DNA of 57,582 bases from HGM04593 sp964458275. GTDB lineage: Bacteria; Bacteroidota; Bacteroidia; Bacteroidales; Bacteroidaceae. The position numbers were made by a program, and so were the translations under genes. The DNA lies in NCBI GenBank assembly GCA_964458275.1, contig CAYWIE010000008.1, forward strand, positions 1 to 57,582, written 5' to 3'. The notes under the pieces are model-generated. The model was given only the letters and a program-made list of their open reading frames with translations. It did not search any database and was not told where the DNA came from. Below, piece by piece: positions 25,549 to 33,597 of this stretch; positions within the stretch are counted from its first letter, which is position 1; each line of letters begins with the position of its first letter.

Positions 25549-26253
25549 CTAAAAAGCTTTGCTCCAATATTCACTTGAATCCCCACCATATTCATCGGTG
25601 AGAAGTCCCATGAACAGGGCGATGTCGCAATCTTCGTCAGTCCCGCTATATTCATTGCTGTTGCGATTGACCTTGAGTTCGGTTATTTCGCAGAACTTTC
25701 CATCAATCCTGTACTTTGCCTCGAATATGCATATGCCTGTCCAGCTGCGATAGTATCTTATATTATCCTCATCACAGTACATAAACCAATGATCTTCCAT
25801 TGCTTCGGGTATATGTCCCTGTTTTACGATTTCCATAGCTTTTGCGGGGATTACAACATCCATCGGTATTGTTGTGTGTTCTTGCGGCATGGGCTCTGTA
25901 TGCCAAGATTCTTTTGTGGCAATTCTGTCCTTGACGGGGATGGGGTCTTCCATGTTGAATCTTTTGGCTGAATTGCCTGCGCCCATACTCCACATGCTCA
26001 TGGCGAATTTTGCTTTCTTTCCTTCAGGCATCATTTCGTAGAATTCTCTTAGGAATGGTGTGAAATTGCCTTCCGGGTTGTGGGACTTTCGGGAGTTGTG
26101 ATCCTCCAGTATGGCAAAGGCCAATATTTTATACCTGTTCTTGAATTCCTTCTCCTCCATCACTTCGTGGAACAGTCTTGCCACGTGAGCCGGAGGATTA
26201 CAGAATGCGCCGCATCCCAATGCACCAAGTACCAATGAATCGTGACCGTGCAA
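25549..26253 (-). CDS. C-terminal part of a microbial PARG-type protein (downstream of a frameshift)
   Basis: This frame continues the protein of 26198-27394. It opens at a TTG (26253), but protein-like sequence reaches back to the G7 run (26307-26313): with one base fewer there, the chain reads N-G-M-I-A-P-H-H-V-E-P then IRTIFRIGLLHGHDSLVLGA without a break. The first 60 residues complete the PARG-like macro fold (LVLGALGCGAFCNPP, HEVMEEKEF, FAILEDHN). The last 160 residues (from about GKKAKFAMSMWSM) form an additional domain I do not recognise. Confidence 0.7.
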   Translation of the reverse strand: MHGHDSLVLGALGCGAFCNPPAHVARLFHEVMEEKEFKNRYKILAFAILEDHNSRKSHNPEGNFTPFLREFYEMMPEGKKAKFAMSMWSMGAGNSAKRFNMEDPIPVKDRIATKESWHTEPMPQEHTTIPMDVVIPAKAMEIVKQGHIPEAMEDHWFMYCDEDNIRYYRSWTGICIFEAKYRIDGKFCEITELKVNRNSNEYSGTDEDCDIALFMGLLTDEYGGDSSEYWSKAF

Positions 26254-27394
26254 CAGACCTATACGGAATATTGTGCGTATCTTGTTCTTTATGGGTTCTA
26301 CATGATGGGGGGGCTATCATTCCGTTGTCTGTAAGGTCGGGGCAGTTCATGCCTGCCACTGTTATAAATGAGAGTGTTACGGGCGAATCGAGCAGGGCAT
26401 AACCTTTACGCTCGCTCTCTCTGAAGCAGATGGCGTCGGGGGTGTAGATGCCGCCGTAATTCCTGTCGAGAGGGTATTGCTTCTCGGAACGTTCCAATCC
26501 GTAGGTTTCTGCGTATGGTGCAAACTGATAGAGTGAACGGAACAGGTTGGTTCTGCGGAACAATGTCTCTTCTTGTGCTCCTGCTCCTGTTGTAACACCT
26601 CCTCCGGGATTGCGTCTGCTTGCCATGTTTAGTATGGCGGGGTTGTGTCCTAATTGTTTTAGCATTGCTCCGGCATATAAACAGTCCATGTTGTCAACAT
26701 CAACTATTGTCGGTGTGCTGTTTTCTGCGGTTTGTTCCGGCAGTGTTATCTCTGAATCGTACAATACGGTGTTGCGCACCATGGCAGAATCATCAGGAAA
26801 AATATATCTTGTTCCGCTTTCTGTGGTATAGTATCCCTGTCTGACAATATCGACAGTGTGGCGGAACTCATTTGTTCTCATTGCTTTTACCTTGTGGTAT
26901 GCGTATGTGTCTCCTTTCTTCAGTCTGATCATGTTCCGGCAGTACTCCCTGCGGAAATAGTCGCTGTCCCATGATGCATCGGCGCCGGAGGCTGCATTGT
27001 CGTTCTGTTCGATGATGTCGACAAATTCTTTGGGAAGTATAATGTTGCTTACATCTATTGCTTCTGTAAACAACGGTGCCATTTCGCCAATCTCGAATCC
27101 TGCAATGCCGCAACCGATCTTCGTTACATAAAAGATTAGTCCGGGGTTCTCCTTGGCGAAGCCGATGAATTCGTCGACGTATGGTCTTATGGTGTTTACA
27201 CCTCCTTGCATGGTGGGGATTGCGTAGCTTTGTCCTTGCATGCCTGTCCCTTGTCCCCATTCGGCGCCAAAATAGTTGTATGCAACACGGGCTGCGCCGC
27301 CGGCGTGTTTGCCGGCGAGATTACTTCCAAAAACAAAGATTTCATTCTCCTTGAGAACCGAAATCTTTTCGGGTGTATAATTCCTGTTGTACAT
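26198..27394 (-). CDS. Macro-like plus microbial PARG-type protein, N-terminal part of a frameshifted gene
   Basis: Residues 15-125 resemble the macro-fold proteins with N-E-I-F-V-F-G-S-N-L, GAEWGQGTGMQGQSYAIPTM and KIGCGIAGFE. Residues about 145 onward fit the microbial poly(ADP-ribose) glycohydrolase family (TIGR02452): NMASRRNPGGGVTTGAGAQE carries the signature Gly264-266 and Gln274-Glu275-Glu276, the catalytic QEE. The frame then leaves its family at the G7 run (26307-26313) and ends in about 30 unrelated residues. The rejoined protein (25549-27394) would be about 615 residues. Function: probably removal of ADP-ribose from a target. Confidence 0.75.
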   Translation of the reverse strand: MYNRNYTPEKISVLKENEIFVFGSNLAGKHAGGAARVAYNYFGAEWGQGTGMQGQSYAIPTMQGGVNTIRPYVDEFIGFAKENPGLIFYVTKIGCGIAGFEIGEMAPLFTEAIDVSNIILPKEFVDIIEQNDNAASGADASWDSDYFRREYCRNMIRLKKGDTYAYHKVKAMRTNEFRHTVDIVRQGYYTTESGTRYIFPDDSAMVRNTVLYDSEITLPEQTAENSTPTIVDVDNMDCLYAGAMLKQLGHNPAILNMASRRNPGGGVTTGAGAQEETLFRRTNLFRSLYQFAPYAETYGLERSEKQYPLDRNYGGIYTPDAICFRESERKGYALLDSPVTLSFITVAGMNCPDLTDNGMIAPPSCRTHKEQDTHNIPYRSVARSRFIGTWCIGMRRIL

Positions 27395-27453
27395 GGCAGT
27401 ATGTTTTTTCGTATGTAATTATATGCCTCATATATGCATCAATGATGCGTGTC

Positions 27454-27479
27454 ATTTTTGCGTGTTCTACGCAAAAATA
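27454..27479 (-). promoter_or_regulatory. Promoter -7 box inside an inverted repeat, upstream of the PARG-type gene
   Basis: ATTTTTGCG (27454-27462) and CGCAAAAAT (27470-27478) are perfect 9-bp arms. On the minus strand the right arm contains TATTTTTG (27479-27472), a -7 box with ATTG about 20 bp upstream. A repressor bound to the repeat would cover the promoter. Confidence 0.5.
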
Positions 27480-27635
27480 GATAACATATTCTTAATAAGC
27501 AATCTTTGTATTTGTAAAATTTAAACAGCTTATTGTTGGTTTTTGATATAGAGTGTCGTCTGTAAGCATTTCTATCTCTTTGCATTTCCTTTCGGCTCTT
27601 TCATGTTCAATCGCCTGTAATTTGTATCTCTATAA

Positions 27636-27669
27636 TTTGCAAAGTTAAACGAGAATATGTAACTTTGCA
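27636..27669 (+). promoter_or_regulatory. Promoter of the his operon, embedded in an inverted repeat
   Basis: TTTG (27636-27639), 20-bp spacer, TAACTTTG (27660-27667). The 10-bp arms TGCAAAGTTA (27638-27647) and TAACTTTGCA (27660-27669) form a perfect inverted repeat that overlaps both boxes. The leader peptide starts 20 bp downstream. Confidence 0.75.
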
Positions 27670-27689
27670 TTGCAAAACAAAAAGACGAA

Positions 27690-27749
27690 ATGTTATATCA
27701 GACAATACATCACCATCATCACCATTCTCTCACAATAGCGAGAGGGTAA
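27690..27749 (+). CDS. hisL: Histidine operon leader peptide
   Basis: A 19-residue reading frame, ATG at 27690, stop at 27747-27749: M-L-Y-Q-T-I, then six His codons in a row (27708-27725), then S-L-T-I-A-R-G. It lies 20 bp after the promoter and before the hairpins that precede hisG. This is the expected sensor of charged tRNA-His: the ribosome stalls at the His codons when histidine is short. The peptide itself needs no function. Confidence 0.9.
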   Translation: MLYQTIHHHHHHSLTIARG

Positions 27750-27816
27750 GTGCTGTGTGCCTGTATTTGTATGAATATAGTAAAAGCTTACTCTTGACGG
27801 GTGAGCTTTTGTTGTT
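27727..27816 (+). promoter_or_regulatory. His attenuator: alternative hairpins and terminator
   Basis: Terminator: AAAAGCTTACTC (27782-27793) pairs with GGGTGAGCTTTT (27799-27810), two G-U pairs, 5-nt loop, followed by GTTGTT. Antiterminator: GGGTAAG (27744-27750) can pair with CTTACTC (27787-27793), taking the left arm of the terminator. A first hairpin, CTCTC (27727-27731) with GAGAG (27740-27744), competes with the antiterminator. A ribosome held on the His codons would cover the first hairpin's left arm and favour read-through; one that finishes the peptide would favour termination. Confidence 0.8.
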
Positions 27817-27875
27817 AATATTCAGGTGCTTATGCCGCACCGATATGAATGATAGCCAATAACAAAGAAATATAT

Positions 27876-28733
27876 ATGACTATGTTGAGAATAGCAATAC
27901 AGACAAAAGGCCGTTTGAATGAACAGAGTATGGAACTTCTGCGCGACGCAGGCGTTACAATCAAGGAGGAAAAGAGAAAGTTCCTTATGCGTGCAGCAGA
28001 TTTTCCCGTAGAGATACTTTTTCTTCGCGACGATGACATACCACAGACTGTAGCGATGGGTGCAGCCGACCTCGGCATTGTAGGATACAACGAGGTTGCC
28101 GAAAAGGGATACGAGGTCGATGTCCTCAAGAAACTCGGTTTCGGCGGTTGCCGCATATCGCTTGCGATACCCAAGAACGACAAATACGAAGGACTTGAAT
28201 ATTTCAACGGAAAACGCATTGCAACATCCTATCCCAATGTGTTGCAGAAGTTTTTCGATGAGAATAACATCAAGGCAGAAATCCACACAATAACAGGTTC
28301 GGTGGAGATATCTCCCGCAGCAGGGCTGGCAGATGCAATTTTTGATATAGTATCATCAGGCGGCACATTGGTGACAAACGGACTTGTAGAGGTAGAAAAA
28401 GTCCTTTTCTCTGAGGCAGTGCTTATAGGAACACCCGGTCTCGATGCCGAAAAGATGGCAATTGTCGAGCAGCTGATGTCCCGTTTCGAGTCGGTGCTGA
28501 CAGGGGCAGGAAAGAAATATCTTCTCCTTAACATTCCGAAATCTGCTCTTGAAGAGGCTATCAGAATATTGCCCGCGATGCGCAGCCCGACAGTGATTCC
28601 TCTTGCGCAGGACGACTGGTGCTCATTGCAGACGGTAGTCGACCAGAAATCTCTTTGGGATGTGATAGAGAAGCTCAAGGCCATAGGCGCAGAGGGTATA
28701 CTTGTTCTCAATCTCGAAAAGATAGTGTTATAG
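27876..28733 (+). CDS. hisG: ATP phosphoribosyltransferase, long form
   Basis: 285 residues from the ATG at 27876; the family usually begins M-L-R-I-A, so 27882 is also possible, and the ATG at 27849 is too early. It joins ATP and PRPP in the first step of histidine synthesis. Catalytic part: IQTKGRLNEQ, FLRDDDIPQTVAMGAADLGI, ITGSVEISPAAGLADAIFDI. The C-terminal 80 residues (GKKYLLLNIPKSAL, RSPTVIPLAQDDW) are the regulatory ACT-like domain, so feedback by histidine is expected in addition to attenuation. Confidence 0.97.
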   Translation: MTMLRIAIQTKGRLNEQSMELLRDAGVTIKEEKRKFLMRAADFPVEILFLRDDDIPQTVAMGAADLGIVGYNEVAEKGYEVDVLKKLGFGGCRISLAIPKNDKYEGLEYFNGKRIATSYPNVLQKFFDENNIKAEIHTITGSVEISPAAGLADAIFDIVSSGGTLVTNGLVEVEKVLFSEAVLIGTPGLDAEKMAIVEQLMSRFESVLTGAGKKYLLLNIPKSALEEAIRILPAMRSPTVIPLAQDDWCSLQTVVDQKSLWDVIEKLKAIGAEGILVLNLEKIVL

Positions 28734-28779
28734 TTTTCAGAAACTTTTTATCTCCAAGAGGTACTTTCAAAGATTACGT

Positions 28780-30060
28780 ATGAAAAAATATATAAATCCC
28801 GACAGAAGCGAGTGGGGCGCACTTGTGAAGCGTGTCTCGGTAAATGACGATGTCATTGCAGGACGTGTTGAAGCAATCCTTGCAAGAGTGGGACAGGATG
28901 GCGACAAGGCCATCAGAGAACTTGCCCGCGAAATAGACGGCGTGGAGCTTGGAGCCATCGAGGTGTCTCAGTCGGAGTACGATGAGGCAACAGCACTTGT
29001 CTCACAAGAGGTAAAGGATGCAATAGCAAAGGCTGCGGCAAATATTGCAAAGTTCCATGCGGCACAGACATTCAAGCCTATCGAAGTAGATACCTGTCCC
29101 GGCGTGAAGTGCGTGCAGCGTTCCGTGGCAATACAGAAAGTTGGATTATATGTGCCCGGCGGTACGGCTCCCCTCTTCTCGACAGTATTGATGCTTGCAA
29201 TCCCGGCAAAGGTGGCAGGCTGCAGACAGATAATTCTTTGTACACCCACAAACAAGGAGGGCAAGGTCGCTCCCGCCGTGCTCTATGCGGCAAAAGTGTG
29301 CGGAGTGCATCATGTCTACAAGGTAGGAGGTGCGCAGGCAGTCGGAGCAATGGCATACGGCACAGAGACAATCCCTGCCGTAGACAAGATATTCGGTCCC
29401 GGAAACCGTTACGTTACAAAGGCAAAGGAGAGTGTAACCGACAGAGTGTCGATAGATATGCCCGCCGGTCCTTCTGAAGTGATGGTGATGGCAGATGAGA
29501 GTGCCGATCCTCGTTTTGTGGCAAGCGACTTGCTTTCACAAGCCGAGCATGGTGCCGATTCACAGGCGTTGCTTGTCTGTGGCAGCGAGGAGATTGCCGA
29601 TGCTGTGTGTCGCGAGGTCGAGAACCAGTTAGAGAAGCTTCCGCGCAAGGAACTTACGATGAAAGCGCTCGTGGAGAGCCGCTTGATTGTCCTGCCGACA
29701 GTGGAGGAGCAGATAGAATTTGCCAATCTCTATGCAGCGGAACACCTTATAATCTCAATGCGTGAGCCGTGGAAGATAGCCGAACAGATAACTGCAGCCG
29801 GCAGTGTGTTCATCGGCAATTACTCTCCTGAGAGCGCCGGAGACTATGCTTCGGGAACCAACCACACATTACCTACATCAGGTTGGGCACGCTCATGCAG
29901 CGGTGTCAATATCGACAGTTTTACAAGAAAAATCACCTATCAGGAACTTACGGCAGCCGGAATGGCGCAGCTCGGTCCCACCATCGTGGCAATGGCAGTT
30001 GCCGAAGGGCTCGATGCACACGCAAACGCTGCCCGTCTGCGTATGGGTGAAGAAATATAA
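28780..30060 (+). CDS. hisD: Histidinol dehydrogenase
   Basis: 426 residues. Oxidises histidinol to histidine in two NAD-linked steps with a bound zinc. Signature segments: GLYVPGGTAPLFSTVLM, KVGGAQAVGAMAYGT, IFGPGNRYVTKAK, MPAGPSEVMV and the zinc-site SQAEHGADSQ; a further site His lies in GTNHTLPTSGWA. 46 bp after hisG and 6 bp before hisC. Confidence 0.98.
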   Translation: MKKYINPDRSEWGALVKRVSVNDDVIAGRVEAILARVGQDGDKAIRELAREIDGVELGAIEVSQSEYDEATALVSQEVKDAIAKAAANIAKFHAAQTFKPIEVDTCPGVKCVQRSVAIQKVGLYVPGGTAPLFSTVLMLAIPAKVAGCRQIILCTPTNKEGKVAPAVLYAAKVCGVHHVYKVGGAQAVGAMAYGTETIPAVDKIFGPGNRYVTKAKESVTDRVSIDMPAGPSEVMVMADESADPRFVASDLLSQAEHGADSQALLVCGSEEIADAVCREVENQLEKLPRKELTMKALVESRLIVLPTVEEQIEFANLYAAEHLIISMREPWKIAEQITAAGSVFIGNYSPESAGDYASGTNHTLPTSGWARSCSGVNIDSFTRKITYQELTAAGMAQLGPTIVAMAVAEGLDAHANAARLRMGEEI

Positions 30061-30066
30061 GAGACT

Positions 30067-31101
30067 ATGGAATTGAACGAAGTGTTGCGCCTTGTGCGCA
30101 AGAATATCATAAATCTTGCTCCCTACTCAACAGCAAGAGACGAATATAAAGGGAAGTTGGGCGTCTTTCTCGACGCCAATGAAAATCCCTTCGAGAACAG
30201 ATACAACCGTTACCCCGACCCCCGTCAGCTGGAGCTCAAGAAGATTATTTCGCAGTTCAAAGGAGCGGCTGTAGAAAATATGTTCATCGGCAACGGCAGC
30301 GACGAGGCGATAGACCTCTGTTTCCGCATATTCTGCAACCCCGGAAAAGACAATGTTGTAGCAATTGCCCCAAGTTACGGAATGTATCGCGTTGCAGCAG
30401 ACATCAACGATGTAGAGGTGCGCGAGGTACAGCTCGGTGCAGATTTTTCACTCCCCGTCGACGGACTGCTGGCAGCCTGCGACGAAAATACAAAGCTGAT
30501 GTTCATCTGCTCGCCCAACAATCCGTCGGGCAACAGCTTCCCTATGGAGCAGATGCTGTCGCTTGTCTCCTCTTTCAAAGGAGTGGTGGTCGTAGACGAA
30601 GCATATATAGATTTTGCATCACAGGAGAGTCTGCTGACAGTGCTTGACAGAAACAAGAACCTTATAGTGCTGCAGACGCTCTCAAAGGCTTACGGGCTTG
30701 CAGGATTAAGATTGGGACTGGCTTTTGCCGATGCTGAAATAATGAGTATCTTTGCAAAGATCAAATATCCCTACAACATAAATCTTGCAGGAATGGAACG
30801 TGCGAAAGAGTTGCTTGCACGTGATGTGAAGGCCGAGATTGAACTTTTGAAGTGTGAGCGCGAAAGAGTGGCAAAGGCTCTTTGCGGAATGTCTTGTGTG
30901 GAAAGGGTATTCCCCTCAGACGCCAACTTCCTGCTTGTAAAGGTCGACGACCCCTGCGCCCTTTACGACGCCCTGATAGCCGAACAGGTGATTGTGCGCA
31001 ACCGCTCACACATAAAAGGATGTGAAGGTACACTTAGAATAACCATTGGCACGCCCGACGAGAATGACCGCATGCTTGCCATTGTGAAGAATTGGAAATG
31101 A
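30067..31101 (+). CDS. hisC: Histidinol-phosphate aminotransferase
   Basis: 344 residues, class I/II PLP enzyme. LDANENPFENRYNRYPD near 36, MFIGNGSDEAIDL near 78, VVVDEAYIDF near 177 and the PLP lysine in LQTLSKAYGLAGLRLG near 208 are standard. Transaminates imidazole-acetol phosphate with glutamate. Gaps of 6 and 4 bp to hisD and hisB. Confidence 0.97.
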   Translation: MELNEVLRLVRKNIINLAPYSTARDEYKGKLGVFLDANENPFENRYNRYPDPRQLELKKIISQFKGAAVENMFIGNGSDEAIDLCFRIFCNPGKDNVVAIAPSYGMYRVAADINDVEVREVQLGADFSLPVDGLLAACDENTKLMFICSPNNPSGNSFPMEQMLSLVSSFKGVVVVDEAYIDFASQESLLTVLDRNKNLIVLQTLSKAYGLAGLRLGLAFADAEIMSIFAKIKYPYNINLAGMERAKELLARDVKAEIELLKCERERVAKALCGMSCVERVFPSDANFLLVKVDDPCALYDALIAEQVIVRNRSHIKGCEGTLRITIGTPDENDRMLAIVKNWK

Positions 31102-31105
31102 TAAT

Positions 31106-32230
31106 ATGAAAAAAGCACTCTTTATAGACCGCGACGGTACAATAATAGTCGAACCTCCCGTAACGGAGCAGGTCGACACCCTCGAACAGCTGGAATTCCT
31201 CCCCGCGGCAATTGGCTCATTGAGCAGCATAGCCGAACTGGACTACGAACTTGTGATAGCAAGCAATCAGGACGGACTGGGCACAGAGAGCTACCCTGAG
31301 GAGCGGTTCTACACCATCCACAACAAAATGCTCGACACCCTCAAAGGCGAGGGAGTGATATTCGACGACCAGCTTATAGACCCCTCTTTTGCATCAGAAG
31401 GCTCTCCAAACCGCAAGCCCGGAACAGGAATGTTCGGGAAGTATATGAGCGGAGAATATGACCTCGCAGCATCGTATGTCATAGGCGACAGATTGACAGA
31501 TGTTGAACTTGCGCATAATCTTGGTGCAAAGGCAATACTTATAACCTCCGACGTAGAACGAATAAAGGCTCTCGGCGAACTTCCATATTCCGATGTCTGT
31601 GTGCTTGTAACAAACAGCTGGCGCGAAATTTCAGAATTTCTGCGTACAACAGAGCGCACCGCAACCGTAGTCCGAAAGACAAAGGAGACCGACATAGAAA
31701 TTACAGTAGACCTCGACGGCAAAGGAACATCCGGCATTGATACAGGACTGAAATTCCTCGACCACATGATAGACCAGATAGTCCACCATGCAGGCGTTTC
31801 GCTCTATGTGAAGGCAAATGGCGACCTTCAGGTCGACGAACACCACACAATGGAGGATGTGGCAATAGTTCTCGGAGAGGCCATAATAAAGGCCCTCGGC
31901 AACAAGCGCGGCATAGGACGCTACGGCTTCGTGTTGCCTATGGACGAATGTAAGGCATTGGTGCTTATTGATTTCGGCGGACGCATCGACTTTGAATGGG
32001 AAGTGGAGTTTACAAAAGATTATGTGGGAGATGTCCCCACAGAGATGTTCAAACATTTCTTCAAGTCTCTCGGTGCCGCAATGAGCTGCAATCTGCACAT
32101 AGCTGCCAAAGGAGAGAACAACCACCATCTTGCCGAGGGAATATTCAAAGGCTTTGCGCGGGCATTGCGTATGGCAATAAAGAGAGAGGTGTTCAGTTAC
32201 GAACTGCCAAGCAGTAAAGGAGTCCTATGA
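31106..32230 (+). CDS. hisB: Bifunctional histidinol-phosphatase / imidazoleglycerol-phosphate dehydratase
   Basis: 374 residues, two enzymes in one chain. Residues 1-165 are the HAD-type phosphatase (LFIDRDGTIIVEPP, with the nucleophile Asp; NRKPGTGMF; VIGDRLTDVELA). Residues about 180-374 are the dehydratase (LDGKGTSGIDTGLKFLDHMI, DEHHTMEDVAIVLGEA, GENNHHLAEGIFK, with metal-binding His clusters). They catalyse the seventh and ninth reactions of the pathway. It overlaps hisH by 4 bp (ATGA), suggesting coupled translation. Confidence 0.97.
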   Translation: MKKALFIDRDGTIIVEPPVTEQVDTLEQLEFLPAAIGSLSSIAELDYELVIASNQDGLGTESYPEERFYTIHNKMLDTLKGEGVIFDDQLIDPSFASEGSPNRKPGTGMFGKYMSGEYDLAASYVIGDRLTDVELAHNLGAKAILITSDVERIKALGELPYSDVCVLVTNSWREISEFLRTTERTATVVRKTKETDIEITVDLDGKGTSGIDTGLKFLDHMIDQIVHHAGVSLYVKANGDLQVDEHHTMEDVAIVLGEAIIKALGNKRGIGRYGFVLPMDECKALVLIDFGGRIDFEWEVEFTKDYVGDVPTEMFKHFFKSLGAAMSCNLHIAAKGENNHHLAEGIFKGFARALRMAIKREVFSYELPSSKGVL

Positions 32231-32820
32231 TTGCAATTGTTGACTACGATACAGGAAACTTGTGCTCGGTGTGCAATGCCTTGAGACGCATAGGCGCGGA
32301 ATATGTCCTTACAGACGATGCCGAAACAATAAGAAAAGCCGACAAGGTATTATTGCCGGGAGTGGGCGAGGCTTCAACAGCAATGGAGAAGTTGCGCGAA
32401 CGTGGATTGTGTGATGTAGTAAAGAATCTGTCGCAACCGGTTCTCGGCATTTGCATAGGAATGCAGTTGATGTGCAGTCGTAGCGACGAGGGAAACACCG
32501 AATGTCTCGGCATTTTCCCAACTGAAGTAAAACGCTTTCTTGCCGACAAAACTGCCGGAGTAAAGGTCCCTCATATGGGTTGGAACGAGGTGCGTAATCT
32601 AAAAACCCCGTTGCTCGATGGCATCAAGGAGGGCGACTTTCTCTATTTCGTACACTCATTTGCACCGCAGATGTGCAACGAAGCGATAGCAACCTCAGTG
32701 AATGGTGTGCAATTCGCAGCTGCTCTAAACAAAGGGAACTTTTATGGAACGCAGTTCCATCCCGAAAAGAGCGGAACAATAGGCGAACTGATAATAAGGA
32801 ATTTTGTAGAAAAGTGTTGA
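32227..32820 (+). CDS. hisH: Imidazole glycerol phosphate synthase, glutaminase subunit
   Basis: 197 residues, class I glutamine amidotransferase. Nucleophile Cys in LGICIGMQLM near 80; catalytic His and Glu in GTQFHPEKSG near 180. It supplies ammonia to HisF. It overlaps hisB by 4 bp; hisA follows after 51 bp, which hold a copy of the 19-nt motif. Confidence 0.97.
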   Translation: MIAIVDYDTGNLCSVCNALRRIGAEYVLTDDAETIRKADKVLLPGVGEASTAMEKLRERGLCDVVKNLSQPVLGICIGMQLMCSRSDEGNTECLGIFPTEVKRFLADKTAGVKVPHMGWNEVRNLKTPLLDGIKEGDFLYFVHSFAPQMCNEAIATSVNGVQFAAALNKGNFYGTQFHPEKSGTIGELIIRNFVEKC

Positions 32821-32849
32821 CCACCTTGCAAAGAACATGATTTACTAAT

Positions 32850-32868
32850 TTTATAGAACCTCCCATAA
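32850..32868 (+). repeat. 19-nt motif, copy 2, 3 nt before the hisA start codon
   Basis: Identical over 19 bases to 83-101, and again exactly 3 nt before an ATG. It lies in the only sizeable gap in the middle of the his operon. A weaker relative (ATAGAACTTCCCTTA) occurs near 50612, before the DUF115-like gene. Confidence 0.6.
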
Positions 32869-32871
32869 TAT

Positions 32872-33597
32872 ATGGAACTTATACCTGCTATTGATTTAAT
32901 AGACGGTCGCTGTGTGCGTCTGACACAGGGCGACTACAACGAAAAGAAAGTCTACGAGCAAGACCCTCTTGATATGGCGAAGAGCTATGCCGATTGCGGT
33001 ATCCGTCGTCTGCATGTTGTAGACCTTGACGGTGCAAAGGCAAAGGCTCCCTGCAACCTGGCAGTACTCGAAAGACTTGCTTCGCACACTAATCTTGACA
33101 TAGAGTGGGGCGGAGGAATAAAAACCTCAGAATCCATAAAGGATGTCCTCAATGCCGGAGCCAACCGTGCCATCTGTGGAAGCGTGGCTGTCGACAATAG
33201 AGAACTTTTCATGGAGTGGCTCGCAATGTATGGTGCAGAACATGTTATCCTTGGAGCCGACATACGCGACGGAATGGTTGCTACACATGGCTGGCTGAAG
33301 ACGTCGGGCGTGGCTATAGAGGAACTTATCGATGGCTTCCTCCCTGCCGGACTCACTCAGGTTATCTGCACAGACATCAGTAAGGATGGTATGCTGCAAG
33401 GTCCCAACTTTGAACTTTACGTGGCATTGCAGCAGAAATACAGACAGGTAGACTTTACGCTCAGTGGCGGCATCTCATCCATGGACGACATAGCAAAAGC
33501 TAAGGAGTTGGGATTGCATAGCGTGATAATAGGAAAAGCAATATATGAAGGTCGTATAACTTTAAAAAACATAAAAGAATGGTTGCAAAACGAATAA
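32872..33597 (+). CDS. hisA: ProFAR isomerase
   Basis: 241 residues, (beta/alpha)8 barrel that isomerises ProFAR to PRFAR. Catalytic Asp in IPAIDLIDGRCVRL near 8 and second Asp in ICTDISKDGML near 165; WGGGIKTSE and LSGGISSMDD are phosphate-binding loops. Its last 19 bp overlap hisF. Confidence 0.97.
   Translation: MELIPAIDLIDGRCVRLTQGDYNEKKVYEQDPLDMAKSYADCGIRRLHVVDLDGAKAKAPCNLAVLERLASHTNLDIEWGGGIKTSESIKDVLNAGANRAICGSVAVDNRELFMEWLAMYGAEHVILGADIRDGMVATHGWLKTSGVAIEELIDGFLPAGLTQVICTDISKDGMLQGPNFELYVALQQKYRQVDFTLSGGISSMDDIAKAKELGLHSVIIGKAIYEGRITLKNIKEWLQNE

Noticed and set aside
24001..27689. The ADP-ribose cluster as a recent mobile island
   Set aside because: No direct repeats, integrase, tRNA or transposase were seen at either end, and the base composition does not stand out by eye; transfer remains possible but unsupported.
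27708..27725. CATCAC run as a cloning tag or short tandem repeat
   Set aside because: It is six His codons in frame within a short peptide between a promoter and an attenuator, directly before hisG; a biological leader is the better reading.
27665..27862. A 65-codon frame across the his leader, in another frame than the His-rich peptide
   Set aside because: It overlaps the leader peptide and attenuator stems, and the residues look random; the short His-rich frame explains the region better.
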